A stretch of DNA of 5,938 bases from JAYVSZ01 sp043774925 (GCA_043774925.1 JAYVSZ010000017.1:1-5938), one strand, 5' to 3'; shown: positions 1 to 5,520, counted from the stretch's first letter. Notes: generated by a model from the sequence alone, not told the origin. A program made the numbers and translations.

Positions 1-13
1 TAGCAAATAAGCT

Positions 14-52
14 TAAAAAGTAAAAAGCCACACCCGAAGGCGTGGCTTTTTA
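14..52 (-). terminator. Intrinsic terminator of tRNA-Met
   Basis: On the minus strand the arms GCCACGCC (46-39) and GGTGTGGC (34-27) pair through 8 bp with one G-U wobble, closed by a C(UUCG)G tetraloop. A-rich sequence precedes the stem and UUUUUACUUUUU follows it. The UUCG loop and the wobble (an A-C mismatch if read on the plus strand) fix the orientation as minus. The hairpin begins two bases after the encoded CCA of the tRNA, so it ends that transcript and any readthrough from ychF. Confidence 0.93.
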
Positions 53-54
53 TT

Positions 55-131
55 TGGTGGTGAAAGAGGGACTTGAACCCTCGACCCCAGGATTATGAAT
101 CCTGTGCTCTAACCAGCTGAGCTACATCACC
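55..131 (-). tRNA. tRNA-Met (anticodon CAU), elongator type
   Basis: The 77-nt gene folds as a cloverleaf: D stem GCTC/GAGC, anticodon stem CAGGA/TCCTG around loop TTCATAA (anticodon CAT), T stem GAGGG/CCCTC around TTCAAGT, discriminator A73 and an encoded CCA. The variable loop GGGTC and the D loop AGCTGGTTA resemble the E. coli elongator tRNA-Met; the acceptor stem starts G1-C72, unlike initiator tRNA. A CAU anticodon could also be the lysidine-modified tRNA-Ile2, but the body fits Met better. The acceptor stem is imperfect: U6-U67 is a mismatch and G7-U66 a wobble. It has its own promoter (167-195) and terminator (14-52). Confidence 0.93.
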
Positions 132-166
132 TTTTGAAACTTTTGTGTTACTTAAGCAAGGGCGCA

Positions 167-195
167 ATTCTAGTGGTTTGGCGGCCTATTGTCAA
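167..195 (-). promoter_or_regulatory. Sigma70 promoter for tRNA-Met
   Basis: On the minus strand a perfect -35 TTGACA (195-190) lies 17 bases from TAGAAT (172-167), a 5/6 match to the -10 consensus. The next bases, TGCGCCC, form a GC-rich discriminator of the kind linked to stringent control of stable-RNA promoters. Start of transcription is expected near 158-160, about 28 bases before the mature tRNA 5' end at 131, leaving a short leader for RNase P to remove. Confidence 0.85.
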
Positions 196-235
196 AAATA
201 CTTTGCTTTTGAAAGCGCTAAAAGTATAAAGATTA

Positions 236-349
236 AGCTAAGATTCTTTTAAGAATCGATAATTGACTAGGCGGAAGAACGCAGCCAGTACGATTAGTAC
301 GACAAGTGAATTTCAACAACGTAATTGTCGATTGTTATAAGAATTAGCT
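236..349. repeat. Inverted-repeat intergenic element, copy B
   Basis: The arms 236-267 and 321-349 are imperfect inverted repeats: about 25 Watson-Crick pairs with a 2-nt bulge, mismatches at 249/338 and 253/334, and G-U pairs near the loop. They enclose a 53-nt centre. Read on the minus strand, the centre holds CTTGTCGTACTAA, a second GTACT, then CTGCG, which matches the element at 2819-2924. The two GTAC blocks can pair as a small tip hairpin. The right arm starts inside the ychF stop codon (350-348). It fills most of the ychF/tRNA-Met gap, so it is part of the ychF 3' UTR. The rest of the gap (132-166 and 196-235) shows only the tRNA promoter and leader. Function unknown. Confidence 0.75.
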
Positions 350-1433
350 AAACGTTGAACCTAAAGTGCATGACATCGCCGTCTTGTACGATGTACTCCT
401 TGCCTTCCAGCCGCATTTTGCCAGCTTCTTTGCTGCCTTGCTCGCCTTTATTTTTCACGTATTCGTCGTATTGAATGACTTCTGCGCGAATAAAGCCGCG
501 CTCAAAATCGGTGTGGATAACACCAGCGGCTTGCGGGGCGGTGGCGCCTTTTTTTACGGTCCAAGCGCGTACCTCTTGCACGCCAGCGGTAAAGTAGGTT
601 TGTAACCCTAATAAACTATAGGCAGCGCGAATCACGCGGTTTAAGCCGGGTTCGTCTTGCCCGAGTTCTTGCAAAAATTCTAGTTTATCTTCGTCATCAA
701 GTTCTGAGATTTCAGATTCAATTTTTGCGCAAATGGCGACGACGGGTGAGTTTTCGGTTTTGCCAAGTGCGATGACTTTGTCTAAAAGTGGATTATTCTC
801 AAAGCCAGCTTCATCCACATTGGCAAGGTACATCACGGGTTTGACAGTAATTAAGCATAGCGGTTTAATCAGTGCGATTTGTTCGGCATCCAAGCCCAGC
901 GTGCGCACAGGCGCGCTGGTGTCGAGGTGCTTTTGAATTTTCTCGCAAATGGCGACCAGCGCAATCGCGTCTTTATCGCCACTTTTGGCTTTTTTGCCTT
1001 CGCGTTGCAGGGTTTTTTCAACCGTTTCCATATCCGCAAGCGCAAGCTCGGTGTTAATCACCTCAATATCAGAAAGCGGATCTATTTTATTCGCCACGTG
1101 AATCACATTGGCGTCTTCAAAACAGCGCACCACATGGGCAATGGCGTCGGTTTCGCGAATATTGGCGAGGAATTTGTTGCCCAAGCCTTCACCCTTAGAT
1201 GCGCCTGCGACCAAACCTGCAATATCGACAAATTCCACCGTGGCGGGTTGTACTTTTTGCGGCTTCACAATGTCAATCAGCGGCTGCATGCGCGTATCAG
1301 GCACCTCTACAATGCCAACATTCGGCTCGATGGTGCAAAAAGGATAGTTCTCCGCCGCGATGCCCGCTTTAGTGATGGCGTTAAAAAGCGTACTTTTGCC
1401 CACATTGGGCAGACCAACAATTCCGCACTGCAT
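348..1433 (-). CDS. ychF: Redox-regulated ATPase / Obg-like GTPase family YchF
   Basis: The 361-aa protein is full length for YchF/OLA1, a cytosolic P-loop NTPase that prefers ATP and binds ribosomes. Visible parts: Walker A/G1 GLPNVGKST (7-15), switch I region with T34, G3 DIAGLV (70-75) with the hydrophobic residue that replaces the catalytic Gln in HAS-type NTPases, NVDE (205-208) at the G4 position in place of NKxD, and a C-terminal TGS domain (about 278-361) ending DGDVMHFRFNV. The start chosen is ATG at 1433; a TTG one codon upstream is possible, but the purine-rich AGAGA (about 7 bases before the ATG) spaces better with ATG. It follows pth by 21 bases, so the two are almost certainly co-transcribed, a pairing common in proteobacteria. 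Confidence 0.97.
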   Translation of the reverse strand: MQCGIVGLPNVGKSTLFNAITKAGIAAENYPFCTIEPNVGIVEVPDTRMQPLIDIVKPQKVQPATVEFVDIAGLVAGASKGEGLGNKFLANIRETDAIAHVVRCFEDANVIHVANKIDPLSDIEVINTELALADMETVEKTLQREGKKAKSGDKDAIALVAICEKIQKHLDTSAPVRTLGLDAEQIALIKPLCLITVKPVMYLANVDEAGFENNPLLDKVIALGKTENSPVVAICAKIESEISELDDEDKLEFLQELGQDEPGLNRVIRAAYSLLGLQTYFTAGVQEVRAWTVKKGATAPQAAGVIHTDFERGFIRAEVIQYDEYVKNKGEQGSKEAGKMRLEGKEYIVQDGDVMHFRFNV

Positions 1434-1454
1434 CAATTTTCTCTATTCATTTTT

Positions 1455-2024
1455 CTAGTCTAACTTTGTGTGTAGCTTTAGCATTGCGGCATTAAAATCA
1501 CCCGCAAGTAAAAATGGCACTACGCCAGAAGCCACATGGATACTGCCTTCCAGAGCATCACTTTCATCTTTAGTGGGTGCTTTTAATACGTAATTCACCA
1601 CTTCATGCTTGTCGCCTGGGTGGCCAATGCCAATGCGCATGCGCCAAAAATTTTCTGTGCCCAGCGCGGCAATAATGTCTTTAATACCATTACCGCTGCG
1701 ACCGCCGCCGAGCTTGAGTTTGGTTGTGCCTGGCGCTAAATCTAGCTCGTCGTGCACTACTAAAATCTCAGATGGCAAAATATTGTAATAATTGGCCAGC
1801 GCCGCCACCGCTTTGCCGCTGGCGTTCATAAATGTGGTGGGTTTTAGCAGCCACGTTTGCGCATTTAATTTGCCCACAACGCCGAACATTTTGGCATCTA
1901 GCGCTAGTTTGCAGCCATTTTGCGCCGCGATTAAATCGACAAACCAAAAGCCCGCATTGTGGCGCGTTTTTTCATATTTTTCGCCAGGATTTCCCAAGCC
2001 AACAATTAATTTAATTCCGCTCAT
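1455..2024 (-). CDS. pth: Peptidyl-tRNA hydrolase
   Basis: The 189-aa protein has the normal length and layout of bacterial Pth, the cytosolic esterase that frees tRNA from peptidyl-tRNA dropped by ribosomes. Seen: GLGNPG (9-14), YEKTRHNAG (17-25) with the catalytic His22, KPTTFMN (61-67) with Asn67, HDELDLAPG (91-99) with Asp92 that pairs with the His, and IGIGHPGDK (131-139). The second family signature, normally GGGHGGHNGLKD, is GGGRSGNGIKD (106-116): one residue shorter and lacking the His before Asn112-Gly. The ATG at 2024 fits family N-termini, but no Shine-Dalgarno is evident; a terminator U-tract ends about 10 bases upstream, and a TATACT sits 5 bases before the ATG. It forms a pair with ychF downstream. 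Confidence 0.96.
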   Translation of the reverse strand: MSGIKLIVGLGNPGEKYEKTRHNAGFWFVDLIAAQNGCKLALDAKMFGVVGKLNAQTWLLKPTTFMNASGKAVAALANYYNILPSEILVVHDELDLAPGTTKLKLGGGRSGNGIKDIIAALGTENFWRMRIGIGHPGDKHEVVNYVLKAPTKDESDALEGSIHVASGVVPFLLAGDFNAAMLKLHTKLD

Positions 2025-2033
2025 GCCGTAGTA

Positions 2034-2070
2034 TAAATAAAAACGCGCGCCCTTAGAAAAGAACGCGCGT
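2034..2070 (-). terminator. Intrinsic terminator after rplY
   Basis: On the minus strand ACGCGCG (2070-2064) pairs with CGCGCGT (2049-2043), and the stem continues inward through TTCTT/AAGGG (two G-U pairs) to a UUCU loop, about 12 bp in all. A U-tract UUUUUAUUUA follows at 2043-2034. It begins 17 bases after the rplY stop and ends only 10 bases before the pth ATG, so pth must rely on readthrough or on a promoter overlapping the hairpin. Confidence 0.88.
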
Positions 2071-2087
2071 AATTAATGACTAATAAA

Positions 2088-2732
2088 TTACTCAGCTTTT
2101 GGTGCTTCAGCCGCTGGAGCTTCTGCCGCAGGTGCAGCTTCACCAGCATCATCAGAAACGCCACCGCGTGTTTTAGCAATCGATGCAACCGCAGCGTCGT
2201 TATCATGTGCAAGTTGCACAAACTCAACGTCTTTTGGCAACTTAATTTGCGATAAGTGCACAGAATCGCCCAGCTCTAAAGCAGCTAAATCGACTTCGAC
2301 GAATTCTGGCAAATCTTTCGGCAAGCAGCTTACTTCGGCTTCTGTCATAATATGCGCCACAATGCCGCCACCAACTTTTACGCCTGGCGCCGTGTCTTCG
2401 TTTAAGAAGTGGAACGGCACACGTACGTGAATTTTCTCATTGGCATTAACACGTTGAAAATCAATGTGTTGAATAGTGTTGCGGACCGGGTGCATTTGAT
2501 AGGCACGCAACAATACGTCTTCTTTTTTGCCCTCTAAATTTAAACTTAGAATGGACGCATGAAAAGCTTCGTGACGAAACTCCATGAACAATGCTTTTGT
2601 GTTTAGCTCTATTGCTACGGCTTCTTTGCTACCACCATACACCACACCAGGCACGCTGCCGGCATGACGAAGACGGCGGCTCGCACCCGTACCTTTCGCT
2701 TCACGTTTTACTGCACTAATTTCGATACTCAT
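2088..2732 (-). CDS. rplY: 50S ribosomal protein bL25, long Ctc/TL5 type
   Basis: The 214-aa protein binds 5S rRNA in the large subunit. Residues 4-92 form the L25 5S-rRNA-binding domain (KGTGASRRLRHAGSVPGVVYG at 13-33, HPVRNTIQHIDF at 81-92), and about 99-186 form the beta-rich TL5/Ctc C-terminal domain (VRVPFHF, PGVKVGGG, LPEFVEVDLAAL). Residues 191-214 are an acidic Ala-Pro-Glu tail, low complexity and probably disordered. It is longer than the one-domain E. coli protein, as is usual for the Ctc type. The ATG at 2732 is preceded by a clear AGGAGC (2744-2739), 6-7 bases away. The 190-base gap upstream holds an inverted-repeat element and leader hairpins. E. coli rplY is reported to be autoregulated by L25 through its leader; whether this applies here is not known. 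Confidence 0.97.
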   Translation of the reverse strand: MSIEISAVKREAKGTGASRRLRHAGSVPGVVYGGSKEAVAIELNTKALFMEFRHEAFHASILSLNLEGKKEDVLLRAYQMHPVRNTIQHIDFQRVNANEKIHVRVPFHFLNEDTAPGVKVGGGIVAHIMTEAEVSCLPKDLPEFVEVDLAALELGDSVHLSQIKLPKDVEFVQLAHDNDAAVASIAKTRGGVSDDAGEAAPAAEAPAAEAPKAE

Positions 2733-2750
2733 TTTATTGCTCCTAAATCA

Positions 2751-2804
2751 CAACCTTTTACGGTTGGCACTGCACTAAATCTGTTTTCCGCGACCAGAAA
2801 ACAG
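2751..2804 (-). promoter_or_regulatory. Structured rplY 5' leader
   Basis: Two hairpins precede the rplY Shine-Dalgarno on the minus strand. The first pairs CTGTTTTC (2804-2797) with GAAAACAG (2788-2781), extendable to 10 bp with a GUCG loop. The second pairs CAACC (2766-2762) with GGTTG (2755-2751) around a 6-base loop, ending 6 bases before the AGGAGC. No U-tract follows the first, so it is not an obvious terminator. They may shape rplY translation, but that is inference. Confidence 0.4.
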
Positions 2805-2818
2805 CCTAAAAACTTTAA

Positions 2819-2924
2819 AATAACGATATAAAATGCACAATAACGAGAAGACAAGCCGCAGATAGTACAGCTTTAGTACAGCAAGGCGCAGTCGACAAAG
2901 TAAGTGTGCATTTTCATCGTTATT
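2819..2924. repeat. Inverted-repeat intergenic element, copy A
   Basis: The arm 2819-2839 pairs with 2905-2924: 9 bp, a 2/1-nt internal bulge, then 10 bp. The arms enclose a 65-nt centre. On the minus strand the centre contains CTTGCTGTACTAA, a second GTACT and CTGCG, aligning with the element at 236-349, as does TTACTTTGT on the side near the prs arm (TTACGTTGT in the other copy). The arm sequences differ between the two copies but remain self-complementary within each. The right arm starts in the prs stop codon (2925-2923). It lies in the prs-rplY gap and is probably transcribed as the prs 3' UTR or rplY leader. Function unknown. Confidence 0.75.
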
Positions 2925-3873
2925 AATCTAAAAAGAGAGAGGAGACTGACTCTTCTTGACTAATGCGTTTAATCGTTTCTGCTAACAAAATCGCCGCGCT
3001 CAATTGGCGAATTTTTTTGCAATTTCTTGACGCATCATTCAGCGGAATCGTGTTCGTCACCACTAATTCGTCTAACGCTGAGTTGTGAATGCGCTCTGCC
3101 GCATTGCCCGATAAAACGGGATGCGTTGCGTACGCTACCACTTTAATCGCGCCTTGATCTTTAAGCGCTGCGGCGGCTTCGCACAGCGTATTGGCGGTAT
3201 CCACCATGTCGTCCATAATCACACAAGTGCGGCCTTTAACTTCGCCAATAATATTCATTACTTTGGCCACATTTGGTTTTGGCCGACGCTTATCGATAAT
3301 CGCTAAATCTGCACCAAGTTGTTTGGCTGCAGCACGCGCACGTACAACGCCGCCTACATCTGGTGAAACCACGACGAGTTCACCATGATTTTTCTGAGCT
3401 AAATCGTCCAGCAAAATCGGCGTTGCATAAATATTATCGACTGGGATTTCAAAAAATCCCTGAATTTGGTCCGAGTGCAAATCCATCGTCAATAAGCGAT
3501 TAACGCCCACGCTAGTCAGCATATTCGCCACCACTTTTGCGGTAATCGCTACGCGGGCAGAGCGTGGACGACGATCTTGCCGAGAGTAACCTAAATAAGG
3601 GATTGCAGCAGTGATGCGGCCAGCGGATGAGCGACGCAGCGCATCTACCATCACCAACACTTCCATCAAGCTATCATTGGTTGGATGGCTAGTTGATTGC
3701 AACACAAACACATCTTTGCCGCGCACGTTTTCCAGCAACTCCAACATCACTTCGCCGTCAGAAAACCGGCCAACATCAGCACGCCCAAGCGCAATACCAA
3801 GATGCGTCGCAACTTCCTGCGCTAGCGCTGGGTTGGCATTGCCTGTAAACACCATCATGTTGCCGTTGCTCAC
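2923..3873 (-). CDS. prs: Ribose-phosphate pyrophosphokinase (PRPP synthetase)
   Basis: The 316-aa cytosolic enzyme makes PRPP from ribose 5-phosphate and ATP for purine, pyrimidine, NAD, His and Trp synthesis. Family length is about 310-320. Seen: FSDGE (37-41), ATP-contact segment SRQDRRPRSAR (97-107), the PRPP-synthetase signature DLHSDQIQGFF (131-141), SPDVGGVVRAR (170-180), the catalytic-loop stretch DKRRPKPN (194-201), and the PRPP-binding VIMDDMVDTANT (218-229). The start is GTG at 3873: AAGGA (3886-3882) lies 8 bases upstream, and MSNGNMMVFTGNANP matches the expected N-terminus; the first ATG, at codon 6, has no such site. It follows tRNA-Gln with an intrinsic terminator in between. 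No convincing promoter was found in that gap. Confidence 0.97.
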   Translation of the reverse strand: MSNGNMMVFTGNANPALAQEVATHLGIALGRADVGRFSDGEVMLELLENVRGKDVFVLQSTSHPTNDSLMEVLVMVDALRRSSAGRITAAIPYLGYSRQDRRPRSARVAITAKVVANMLTSVGVNRLLTMDLHSDQIQGFFEIPVDNIYATPILLDDLAQKNHGELVVVSPDVGGVVRARAAAKQLGADLAIIDKRRPKPNVAKVMNIIGEVKGRTCVIMDDMVDTANTLCEAAAALKDQGAIKVVAYATHPVLSGNAAERIHNSALDELVVTNTIPLNDASRNCKKIRQLSAAILLAETIKRISQEESVSSLFLD

Positions 3874-3880
3874 CAGTGAC

Positions 3881-3886
3881 GTCCTT
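3881..3886 (-). promoter_or_regulatory. Ribosome binding site of prs
   Basis: AAGGAC on the minus strand lies 7-8 bases before the GTG at 3873. It supports GTG over the ATG at codon 6. It sits only about 10 bases downstream of the terminator U-tract. Confidence 0.75.
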
Positions 3887-3896
3887 AATGTTGTTT

Positions 3897-3936
3897 AAAA
3901 AATAAAAGCGCGTAAATCGTTTAATCTACACGCTTT
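3897..3936 (-). terminator. Intrinsic terminator between tRNA-Gln and prs
   Basis: On the minus strand AAAGCGTGTA (3936-3927) pairs with TACGCGCTTT (3914-3905) through 10 bp with one G-U. It can continue inward through GATT/GATT (with G-U pairs) to an AAAC loop. It is followed by UAUUUUUU (3904-3897). It starts 7 bases after the tRNA CCA and ends about 24 bases before the prs start codon. It should end much of the lolB-ispE-tRNA-Gln transcript, or act as an attenuator ahead of prs. Confidence 0.88.
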
Positions 3937-3943
3937 AAAAACT

Positions 3944-4020
3944 TGGCTGAGGAGGAAGGACTCGAACCTTCGGATGCTGGGATCAAAACCCAGTGCCTTA
4001 ACCAACTTGGCGACTCCCCA
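3944..4020 (-). tRNA. tRNA-Gln (anticodon UUG)
   Basis: The 77-nt gene folds well: acceptor TGGGGAG/CTCCTCA with a U1-A72 end pair typical of tRNA-Gln and one G3-U70 wobble, D stem GCC/GGC, anticodon stem CTGGG/CCCAG around TTTTGAT (anticodon TTG), T stem GAAGG/CCTTC around TTCGAGT, discriminator G73 and encoded CCA. Its 5' end is just 7 bases after the ispE stop codon, too close for its own promoter unless that lies inside ispE, so it is probably released from the ispE mRNA by RNase P and endonucleases. The same ispE-tRNA-Gln-prs arrangement is known in other betaproteobacteria. Confidence 0.97.
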
Positions 4021-4027
4021 AAAAACT

Positions 4028-4879
4028 TTATACGGCCAATGCATACAAAGGATGTTGCATTAAACTTTTTGCGACAAACCCTGTGGTATTTTCAGGTTTT
4101 TGTGCCAAAATTTCATTTGCTTTGCTTTGTGAATTAACCGCTACAAACACAGATGCACCCGAGCCGCTCATGCGCGCTTGGCCGTATTGATTGAGCCATT
4201 TTAAAGTGGATGCAACTGCTGGAAATTCTTTACACACTACGTTTTCAAGATCGTTTCTAAAAAGACTAGAATATTCGTCCCTTGAAAAGTCCGCTATTTT
4301 CAATGGTTTCGTGTCTTTTGTCAATGCAGAATTGGCAAATACTTGCGCGGTGGAGACATGCACTTGCGGCGTCAGTACCACATAATACGTCTCGACAAGC
4401 GCTATCGGTGTAAGAACCTCACCCACGCCCTCTGCCCATGCATTTTGCCCGAATATAAAAATCGGCACGTCAGCACCTAATATTAAGCCAATTTCCATGA
4501 GTTTTTTGCGACTTAAATTCAAGTTCCACAGTTTGTTCAAAGCCAGCAACATGGTCGCCGCATCGGAGCTACCGCCACCCAAACCGCCGCCCATGGGAAT
4601 GCGCTTTTGCACAAAGTATTCACAACCTAATTTGCAACCCGTTTTTTGTTTTAGGGCATTGGCTGCAAAGGCGCATAGATCTTGGCTCTCAGGCACGTCA
4701 CTTATTTCATTTGTGCGCTTAATTTCACCACTTTGCGTGGGCTTAATGTGAGTGGTGTCGTAAAAATCCAGTAACTGAAACACGCTTTGCAGCGTGTGGT
4801 AACCATCGGCGCGCTGGCCAGTGATGTGCAAAAACAGATTAATTTTTGCGGGGGCTAAAAAAGATTGAAAACCTTGCAT
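4028..4879 (-). CDS. ispE: 4-diphosphocytidyl-2-C-methyl-D-erythritol kinase
   Basis: The 283-aa GHMP-family kinase phosphorylates CDP-ME with ATP in the MEP isoprenoid pathway, in the cytosol. Motifs in order: APAKINLFLHITGQRADGYH (9-28) with Lys12 of the active site, the GHMP ATP-binding loop PMGGGLGGGSSDAA (95-108), GADVPIF (135-141) whose Asp137 is the expected catalytic base, and MSGSGASVF (237-245). Length is normal. The ATG at 4879 fits family N-termini; its only Shine-Dalgarno-like bases (AGG) are just 2 bases away, so translation is probably coupled to lolB, whose stop lies 10 bases upstream. tRNA-Gln follows 7 bases after the stop. lolB-ispE-prs linkage is also found in E. coli. Confidence 0.97.
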   Translation of the reverse strand: MQGFQSFLAPAKINLFLHITGQRADGYHTLQSVFQLLDFYDTTHIKPTQSGEIKRTNEISDVPESQDLCAFAANALKQKTGCKLGCEYFVQKRIPMGGGLGGGSSDAATMLLALNKLWNLNLSRKKLMEIGLILGADVPIFIFGQNAWAEGVGEVLTPIALVETYYVVLTPQVHVSTAQVFANSALTKDTKPLKIADFSRDEYSSLFRNDLENVVCKEFPAVASTLKWLNQYGQARMSGSGASVFVAVNSQSKANEILAQKPENTTGFVAKSLMQHPLYALAV

Positions 4880-4889
4880 AGCCTGAATT

Positions 4890-5513
4890 TTATAGCCCAG
4901 ACCAATTTTCTACCAGCAACTTCAAGTTTACTTTTTCGCTTTTAAGCACAATTTTGCTAGGTAAAAAATAGCCATTATTTTCAGCATAACTTTCGTAGCT
5001 AATGTCCCAGCCGTCTTGTTTAAGTGTGGTTAAGTGACCTTGTTCATTCCAAGTGGAGGCGTCGATTTTACTTTTAGTTGGCTTGCCGAGCGCCCAGTCG
5101 CTCAAGCCCGCCAGTGGTAGGCGCCAGCCCAAGGTCATTTCGGTAAGTGTTTCTGCGTCTTGCGCTTTCATGCTGTGGCCACCTTGCGTGGTGAGCGTGA
5201 CTTCGCCTGCAGAGCCGTCAATATTGGTCTTTTTTACGATGTCCGCCACTTTGCCGCCGAGCGGCGAATAGACTTCTATATTGTCATGGGTTTGTTGGTG
5301 TCGCCAATCGATGCCACCCGAAAATCCTTGTTTTTGCGTGACCACGCCTAACCGGCCTTTAAGTGCAAAATGTTGAATGAGCGCGAGTTTGGCGAGGTGC
5401 TGCTGGTTAATGTTTTGCGCAGTTAGCGGCGTTGTGGGCGAGGAAGGAATGCCCGCGCAGCCGCTTAAAATAAGGGCTGCAGCGCAACACAAAATGAAGC
5501 TACGTTTAAGCAG
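4890..5513 (-). CDS. lolB: Outer-membrane lipoprotein receptor LolB
   Basis: LolB receives lipoproteins from periplasmic LolA and inserts them into the inner leaflet of the outer membrane; it is itself a lipoprotein. From a CTG start at 5513 the protein is 207 aa and begins MLKRSFILCCAAALILSGC: two basic residues, a hydrophobic core and the lipobox LSGC with Cys19. AGGGA (5525-5521) lies exactly 7 bases before this CTG. A TTG at 5492 would give 200 aa but removes the basic residues and has no ribosome site. The body aligns with E. coli LolB: FALKGRLGVV (49-58), then SPLGG (83-87), whose Leu85 matches the exposed-loop Leu68 needed for lipoprotein insertion, and a C-terminal LPSKIVL...LKLLVENW strand. 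ispE follows after 10 bases. Confidence 0.9.
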   Translation of the reverse strand: MLKRSFILCCAAALILSGCAGIPSSPTTPLTAQNINQQHLAKLALIQHFALKGRLGVVTQKQGFSGGIDWRHQQTHDNIEVYSPLGGKVADIVKKTNIDGSAGEVTLTTQGGHSMKAQDAETLTEMTLGWRLPLAGLSDWALGKPTKSKIDASTWNEQGHLTTLKQDGWDISYESYAENNGYFLPSKIVLKSEKVNLKLLVENWSGL

Positions 5514-5520
5514 AATATTT

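Noticed and set aside
242..257. GATTCTT-TT-AAGAATC local palindrome as a terminator of ychF
   Set aside because: It is AT-rich with a 2-base loop and has no following U-tract. It is better explained as part of the longer inverted repeat 236-349.
236..349. Integron attC site or CRISPR repeat
   Set aside because: There is no RYYYAAC/GTTRRRY pair at the ends, no cassette gene, no integrase and no regular repeat-spacer series; the conserved part is in the loop instead of the arms.
1080..1091. NKID in YchF (115-118) as a canonical GTPase G4 motif
   Set aside because: In YchF the G4 position is the NxxE at 205-208; NKID lies in the G3-to-G4 interval where other YchF proteins have GKxD or GKxN, so it is probably coincidence.
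879..1463. Long open frame of 194 codons on the plus strand
   Set aside because: It lies antisense across ychF, starts in the middle of that gene, shows no recognisable domain and has no ribosome site I can see. It is a by-product of ychF codon use.
2021..2227. Minus-strand open frame of 68 codons across the rplY end and the rplY-pth gap
   Set aside because: It overlaps rplY in another frame and runs through the terminator hairpin; its Leu/His/Arg-rich sequence looks like an out-of-frame reading of the Ala-Pro-Glu tail.
2781..2804. CTGTTTTC/GAAAACAG hairpin as a terminator of prs
   Set aside because: The sequence after the stem on the minus strand is AUUUAGUG, not a U-run, and A-rich sequence does not precede it.
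2819..2924. Classical MITE or insertion sequence remnant
   Set aside because: The terminal repeats differ between the two copies and no target-site duplication is visible at 2819/2924 or 236/349, so a simple transposon origin is not supported.
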